DNA of 64,000 nucleotides, taken from contig NZ_JACOON010000002.1 in NCBI RefSeq assembly GCF_014287795.1, positions 124,001 through 188,000 on the forward strand. Reading direction: 5' to 3'. Both the position numbers and the translations under genes were made by a program. The notes under the pieces were generated by a model. It saw only the letters and a list, made by a program, of their open reading frames with translations, was not told where the DNA came from and searched no databases. Origin of the DNA: Christensenella tenuis. Its GTDB lineage: Bacteria; Bacillota; Clostridia; Christensenellales; Christensenellaceae. Of this stretch, positions 59,571-64,000 are shown one piece after another; within the stretch, counting starts at the first letter, position 1; the number at the start of each line of letters is the position of its first letter.

Positions 59571-59706
59571 TTATAATAACGGCTGCCAGCCGGTTCTCTC
59601 CATTTCCTGTTGAATTTCTTCCCATGATTTATTCATTACGCGGATCACCCCGCCATTGCCTCCACGGTACCATTTTCCGTTTTTGGGATTGAAATATGTA
59701 TGCGGT
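59571..59706 (-). pseudogene. C-terminal fragment of an unknown gene (minus strand)
   Basis: The minus strand encodes FVIPHTYFNPKNGKWYRGGNGG and then VIRVMNKSWEEIQQEMERTGWQPLL to a TAA at 59571-59573. The text reads as real protein but has no start: it is cut where the surface-protein repeat begins near 59705. It is probably the 3' remnant of a gene destroyed when the repeat DNA arrived. Family not recognised. Confidence 0.5.
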
Positions 59707-60080
59707 ATGACAAAAGACAACAACACCTACCGCCTGTTCCATTTCCCGAATGGTGTTGATGGTGAGATGGTAGAGGTTACGCCATTGGTGCTAACTGACG
59801 CACAGGGATTCAGTTCCATGCAGATAGCCTTAGCCCGTTTGCCCTGCTTTCAGAACAGGTAGCGCAATCAACTACCGTTACTGATACAACAACGGTAAAC
59901 GATATAACCAAACCGCCCAAGATTGGTGACGATAGTATGGACATTACATTTCTTGCGGTTCTTGCTATCGTTGCGGGGCTGCAACAGTAATTTACAGGAA
60001 ACGTCATCACAAAGCATAGTGACAAAAGCAATACCAATATGACAAGAACCCCGCTTAGCGAAATGTTAGGCGGGGTTTTG
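59704..60080 (+). pseudogene. Decayed 3' end of a sortase-anchored surface protein (repeat copy 1)
   Basis: About 375 bases highly similar to 61860-62245. The frame carries TKDNNTYRLFHFPNGVDGEMVEVTPLVLTDA, then a two-base insertion (GCACAGGG for GCAGGG) breaks it. Further on, the anchor region (KPPKIGDDSMDITFLAVLAIVAG in another frame) has lost several codons. It ends with the same terminator as copy 2. No start or N-terminal part remains. Confidence 0.8.
60047..60080 (+). terminator. Terminator of repeat copy 1
   Basis: AACCCCGC and GCGGGGTT form the stem (with inner TTAGC/GTTA pairing), followed by TTTTG. It lies between convergent units and may also serve as the right border of the repeat. 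Confidence 0.75.
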
Positions 60081-60193
60081 GCATTGCCTTTAATAATGCA
60101 ATTTTGATCTACAGTCGCTCCGTAATATCTACGTACTATAAATATTTACGATTTTAAAATACGTTTAGTCTAAACAACTAAAATTTGCAGGCA

Positions 60194-61171
60194 TTAGCGA
60201 TTCTGATAATTGATCTGCTGCTCCTTCACAAGTGAATAGCTTATTATAGTATTTCCATCCAGATTTTCTCTATACATATCAACTGCTGTGATCTGACTGT
60301 TTTCATAAGTTGTATAATAGTAAATCCCCTTGTCCATATTACAGCAGGAAGAATAAATTGTTATTTCATATTTATCTTCCCCAAGATGTACGCAGCCTCG
60401 TTGCTGCTCTACCGAGCCAAGAATGTGAAAAAATTGGCTGATGCTTTCCGATTCCGAATCACCGGAAACCGAGTTCATTTTTGTAAACGCTGTTTTAACG
60501 AATCTTGAAGCGGATGATAAATCTCCGGGGAGGCCTATCGCCCCCATACCCCGGCTATATTGTTTAAGTTCCAATTTGGCAGCAAATGTGTTTGCAGGAG
60601 GTTCTTTAGATAAATGCATATAATTATTGAGATTGAACATTTGATAGTCAAACGTAGGATTATTTGTCATAACTCCCACAGGATTTTCGAAGATTTTCAA
60701 ACCATCCTTTATCGATTCCACTACAATAGAATTTCCCTTGTCAGAAATCATCCAATGTAGTGGAGAAAGCGGCAGTTCTTCATTAAAATTCAAATCTACT
60801 AAGTTGATCCGTTCTAAAAGAATCCTTGCTTCATTCACATTAGCACATTGACCGAGGATCCATGGAATAAATTCAAAAGGAGCAATATTATCGCAGCCAT
60901 CCCTATCCTCTTTATAATCTGCATTGTTTGGGAAATTTAGTCCTGCCATGCTGAGGCCCTTTTCATTTGTTGCATCATAGTAAAGCGGAAACCCATCAAC
61001 TATATAAGCCATTCCTATCATTGCATAATGATGATCGAGTGTTTTCCCATTGCGAAGATGAAATGGATAATATCTTGGTGTAACCGTTACCGTTTCATTA
61101 TAAGAAAATTCCAAATCCAGATTTCTTCCAAAATAATGATCTTTTGTGTAATATGTGATCGCTGTACACAT
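60194..61171 (-). CDS. bsh: Bile salt hydrolase (choloylglycine hydrolase)
   Basis: Cleaves glycine or taurine from conjugated bile acids. A 325-residue Ntn hydrolase with catalytic Cys2 exposed after Met removal and the other expected residues: Arg16 and Asp19 (GRNLDLEFSYNE), Asn79 (AGLNFP), Asn170 (VMTNNPTFDYQ) and Arg223 (ASRFVKTAF). The ends TTYENSQITAVDMYRENLDGN are very close to Clostridium perfringens-type enzymes rather than penicillin V acylases. No signal peptide. Starts after GAGGAGAG; flanked by direct repeats. Confidence 0.92.
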   Translation of the reverse strand: MCTAITYYTKDHYFGRNLDLEFSYNETVTVTPRYYPFHLRNGKTLDHHYAMIGMAYIVDGFPLYYDATNEKGLSMAGLNFPNNADYKEDRDGCDNIAPFEFIPWILGQCANVNEARILLERINLVDLNFNEELPLSPLHWMISDKGNSIVVESIKDGLKIFENPVGVMTNNPTFDYQMFNLNNYMHLSKEPPANTFAAKLELKQYSRGMGAIGLPGDLSSASRFVKTAFTKMNSVSGDSESESISQFFHILGSVEQQRGCVHLGEDKYEITIYSSCCNMDKGIYYYTTYENSQITAVDMYRENLDGNTIISYSLVKEQQINYQNR

Positions 61172-61414
61172 TTGTATTCTCTCCTCATATATTTAATTTC
61201 TGTAAAGCAACTATCGATTCTCCTTCTTTATAATCAAGTACCATTATTTATGCTGATTTTACCTATATTTTTCATAGTTCTATCTCTTTAAACTTTTGAA
61301 CTGTCGTTTTATTTATTAACCATTTTAAAATCCTGTAAACATTCAGGGGAGCTAGATACTTGGAATGATTATATGAGTATCTCTGACACTAGAATACGTA
61401 ATTTTGAAAGATTT

Positions 61415-62184
61415 ACACAATTGTAATTCCTGCTAGTTTAAAAAGTTTTGGCGAAACTACTTTTATGGGGTGTACCAGTTTGAAAAAAGTAGTTTTCAGC
61501 GGAAATGCTCCATCAGTTAGCAATGATTCATGGGAATACGTTTTTGCCAACTGTTCCCCCGATTTAACTTTATACTACTATCCAAACGCAACAGGATTTA
61601 CTACTCCCGATTGGCACGGATATGCTTGCTATCCGCTTTCATCAGAGGAAACAGAAGAAGTCCAAATTGATACGTTGCCGCAGGAACAACAGACTGCCGC
61701 ACAAAGCAAAGTGATGGCTGCTATTGGCATTCCTTCACTCAACGAAAACCAAAAACTAACCTACTATGATATTCAACTGGTGAATCCTGTCACAGGAGAA
61801 GTATATACAAAAGACAACTTCCCATCAGAGGGTATCGATGTACTGATTCCATATCCCGACGGTATGACAAAGGACAACAACACCTACCGCCTGTTCCATT
61901 TCCCGAATGGTGTTGACGGCGAGATGGTAGAGGTTACGCCATTGGTGCTGACTGACGCAGGGATTCAGTTCCATGTAGATAGCCTTAGCCCGTTTGCCCT
62001 GCTTTCAGAACAGGTAACGCAATCAACTACCGTTACCGGTACAACAACTGTAAGCGATACAACCAAACCGCCCAAGACCGGTGATAGTAGCATGGACGTT
62101 ACATTCCTTGCGATTCTTGCTATCGTTGCAGGAAGCTCTTGTGCCGCAACAGTAATTTACAGGAAACGTCATCACAAAGCATAG
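61415..62184 (+). pseudogene. 3' remnant of a leucine-rich, sortase-anchored surface protein (repeat copy 2)
   Basis: The open part from ATG 61465 gives 239 residues but begins inside a BspA-like leucine-rich repeat (IVIPASLKSFGETTFMGCTSLKKVVF, with coding readable from about 61415). There is no signal peptide or ribosome site. The C-terminus is an intact cell wall sorting signal: PPKTGD, a hydrophobic stretch (VTFLAILAIVAGSSCAATVI) and RKRHHKA. It is therefore the tail of a large surface protein whose front has been lost. It may still be transcribed but could not be exported. Confidence 0.75.
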
Positions 62185-62245
62185 TGACAAAAGCAATGCC
62201 AATATGACAAGAACCCCGCTTAACAAAATGTTAGGCGGGGTTTTG
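61860..62245 (+). repeat. Direct repeat copy 2 (partner of 59704-60080)
   Basis: The last 325 coding bases of the surface-protein remnant plus about 60 bases including the terminator are repeated at 59704-60080 in the same orientation with high identity by eye. The two copies bracket the bile salt hydrolase gene 2.15 kb apart. Recombination between them would delete that gene. Confidence 0.85.
62212..62245 (+). terminator. Terminator of the surface-protein remnant
   Basis: AACCCCGC-TTAAC and GTTA-GGCGGGGTT form the stem, followed by TTTTG. It separates the remnant from the reverse transcriptase gene. Confidence 0.8.
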
Positions 62246-62316
62246 TTATTGTTCCTGTTGTTTTTATCGAAAATATTGAGATGTTTTGATTAGTGGTGTA
62301 TAGTTATAATTAAATA

Positions 62317-62344
62317 TTGATAGTGTAACTTATTCTGTTATAAT
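62317..62344 (+). promoter_or_regulatory. Possible promoter of the reverse transcriptase gene
   Basis: TTGATA (62317-62322) and TATAAT (62339-62344) are 16 bases apart. The start of transcription would fall inside or next to the ribosome site AGGAGA (about 62349), giving almost no leader. A second TATAAT-like box at 62304-62309 is an alternative with a longer leader. Confidence 0.45.
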
Positions 62345-62358
62345 ATATAGGAGAAAAA

Positions 62359-63939
62359 ATGGTGCCAGATTATGATATAAATGCTGTATATCATCAAATA
62401 AAATATTATTCTTATTATTCAGAATATTTACCAGCATCATTTAATCTTATTCCTTCCTCATACGATATAGATATATTCCAAGAAGATTTTTCTCAAATAG
62501 GGGATGTTATCGAACCCCATTCTTTTTCCATGAGCAAACTGAATAATTCTTTAGATAGACGTAAAATTTATATTCCTGAACTGTACTCATACGTTAGACT
62601 GATAAATTATGCTATTAGTAATAATATAATTAAAGAAATAATTGATTTCACAATAGAATTTTCGAATTCTTTTTCTCCAATATTGGATAAAAATGGAGAT
62701 ATATTTACACATGACCAAGCTTATAATGGAGATGGTGATGAGTCAATTGCTCCAAAATATATAGAAAATATTATCAATAAAATAAATAAATCTAAAGGTG
62801 CTATTGAAGTACTAAAAATAGATATATCAAATTGTTATGCAAACTTTTATACACATATGATTCCTGCAATTATTTTAGGAAAAGATGTCGCAACGGAAAA
62901 TTATAAAGAATACTGTAGAGATAAACATTCTCCTTTGATCGATGAAAAATATTTTGTTTATAGTAAATTCGATAGTATGGTGCGGGCAATGAATGGCAAT
63001 AGAACCAATGGACTTTTACCAGGTCCTATTATTTCGAAAATCCTTTGTGAAGGATTGTTGACTCAAATAGATATTGATTTAAAAAAACTAAATATAAATT
63101 ACAGTAGGTACGTTGATGATTTTGAATTCTATATTTACGATAAAAAAGATGTTGAAAAAATAACGAGTATTATCCAACAAATTTTTAACAATTATTATTT
63201 TACAATTAATGGAGAGAAAACTATTCGTGAAGAATATCCGTTTTATATTACAAACAATTTCAGAAATATAATATCAAAATATTTTGATAATAAACTTGAC
63301 AATTTGAAAATAATGGATTTATTTAATAAGTTTTATACTCTGGAAAAGAATGGTACAAAAGGAGCAATCAAATATTTGTTGAAGGTTATTGAGTCTGAAC
63401 GCCCTAATATTGAATCTGACTTATTTTCGTCATATTTATTAGATATTCTTAACAACGATGATCGAGCGGCACTTAAAGCATATAACCTTATCTTACGGGA
63501 GGCTCTAAAAAATGATTCCTGCGTCGTCGTGGATCAAATTTTTGTAGACATTATAAAACGGACTTTGGAGCGGAGGCTATCTAATGTTCATGATCTCGAA
63601 GTCATTTGGTTAACTTATTTGATTACTATTTTAATATCTCATGGAAAGTTAGATAAGCACGATTTTGATATTCAAATTTCTAATATTATAAAAAATGGTA
63701 ATGATTTAGCTTCAATAATATTGCTGCATGAACTCGATTTATCAGCAGCGCAAAAAGACTTGCTTAAAAATACTGCACGTTCGTGGATACTACTATATGA
63801 ATTATATAATAATGATTTGATTCCGAGAGCAGATTTTTTAAGGAAAGCATCCATATCTAAAAATGCGAGATTTTATGATAGACTTAAAGAGAATGGATTC
63901 TCCTTTTATAATAATGATTTATGGATTACTGGGATATAA
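62359..63939 (+). CDS. Stand-alone reverse transcriptase, abortive-infection/DRT type
   Basis: A 526-residue protein. The polymerase motifs are clear: motif A KIDISNCY (Asp155), motif B RTNGLLPGPIIS (215-226), motif C YSRYVDDFEFYIY (Asp253-Asp254) and motif D-like NGEKT (284-288). There is no maturase, En or retron-type domain, and the B motif GLLPGP differs from the QG form of group II introns. Residues of about 310-526 form an all-helical C-terminal extension, as in Abi/UG-type defence reverse transcriptases. AGGAGA precedes ATG 62359. The gene is far more AT-rich than its surroundings, indicating recent transfer. Confidence 0.82.
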   Translation: MVPDYDINAVYHQIKYYSYYSEYLPASFNLIPSSYDIDIFQEDFSQIGDVIEPHSFSMSKLNNSLDRRKIYIPELYSYVRLINYAISNNIIKEIIDFTIEFSNSFSPILDKNGDIFTHDQAYNGDGDESIAPKYIENIINKINKSKGAIEVLKIDISNCYANFYTHMIPAIILGKDVATENYKEYCRDKHSPLIDEKYFVYSKFDSMVRAMNGNRTNGLLPGPIISKILCEGLLTQIDIDLKKLNINYSRYVDDFEFYIYDKKDVEKITSIIQQIFNNYYFTINGEKTIREEYPFYITNNFRNIISKYFDNKLDNLKIMDLFNKFYTLEKNGTKGAIKYLLKVIESERPNIESDLFSSYLLDILNNDDRAALKAYNLILREALKNDSCVVVDQIFVDIIKRTLERRLSNVHDLEVIWLTYLITILISHGKLDKHDFDIQISNIIKNGNDLASIILLHELDLSAAQKDLLKNTARSWILLYELYNNDLIPRADFLRKASISKNARFYDRLKENGFSFYNNDLWITGI

Positions 63940-64000
63940 AATCAAAATAATTCAAATACTTCCCTCCTCTTGCCCTCGACATAGACTCGCCAAAGTTTTA
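63940..64000 (+). other. Window end after the reverse transcriptase
   Basis: Sixty bases of noncoding DNA follow the stop codon; no complete hairpin or gene start is visible. Base composition rises in GC toward the end, so the transferred segment may end close to here. Confidence 0.4.

Noticed and set aside
61465..62184. Complete 239-residue cell wall protein
   Set aside because: It begins in the middle of a leucine-rich repeat with no signal peptide or ribosome site, so it is a remnant of a larger gene.
62359..63939. Group II intron or retron reverse transcriptase
   Set aside because: No maturase or endonuclease domain, no intron RNA boundaries, motif B lacks the intron-type QG, and no msr/msd-like inverted repeats were found next to the gene.

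Overview
The window comes from a low-to-mid GC Gram-positive anaerobe of the class Clostridia, most likely a gut commensal. This is inferred from strong GGAGG ribosome sites with frequent TTG/GTG starts, LacI/AraC-dominated sugar control, a bile salt hydrolase, CarD-like regulators and a siphophage of Gram-positive type. Christensenellaceae or a related gut family would fit, but no 16S or other marker is present, so the genus is a guess.

Region 1 (1 to about 16.37 kb) is the right-hand, late half of a siphoviral prophage, all on the + strand. It runs from a late-transcription regulator and a tRNA-like structured element to small and large terminase, portal, head morphogenesis, scaffold, capsid with an Ig-like tail, connectors, tail tube, frameshifted tail chaperones, tape measure, distal tail, fibre, endolysin and holin. 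It ends at an elongator tRNA-Met whose 3' end faces the phage, a likely attachment site. Integrase and early genes lie outside the window to the left.

Region 2 (16.4-20.7 kb) is host housekeeping and oddments: a CarD-like regulator with a decayed tandem copy, a cysteine-rich small protein, a type B carboxylesterase and a tyrosine recombinase fold lacking its catalytic residues.

Region 3 (20.8-58.4 kb) is a large sugar and sugar-acid catabolic island. It holds two different L-rhamnose isomerases (RhaI and RhaA types), rhamnulokinase, two rhamnose mutarotase-like proteins, an arabinose/fucose isomerase-like enzyme, a ribose-type ABC importer, five uroporphyrinogen-decarboxylase-like (UroD) proteins, a complete 2-oxoacid dehydrogenase complex, a tartronate-semialdehyde-type reductase, glycerate kinase, an FAH-family hydrolase, two SDRs, three LacI and two AraC regulators. 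Three palindrome families tie it together. O1 (GTTTAACGTTAAAC) sits on three sigma-A promoters. O2 (GTTAAAACGTTTTAAC) is at the rhamnose genes and at the promoter of the LacI gene at 29950. O3 (GTAACGATACCATTT) precedes three UroD genes and flanks the third LacI gene.

Region 4 (58.9-64 kb) is accessory and increasingly AT-rich. It has an HD hydrolase, then a bile salt hydrolase bracketed by about 375-bp direct repeats that are 3' ends of a sortase-anchored surface protein, and finally a 526-residue stand-alone reverse transcriptase of the abortive-infection/DRT type. That gene and the UroD-rich rhamnose island are the best candidates for undescribed biology.
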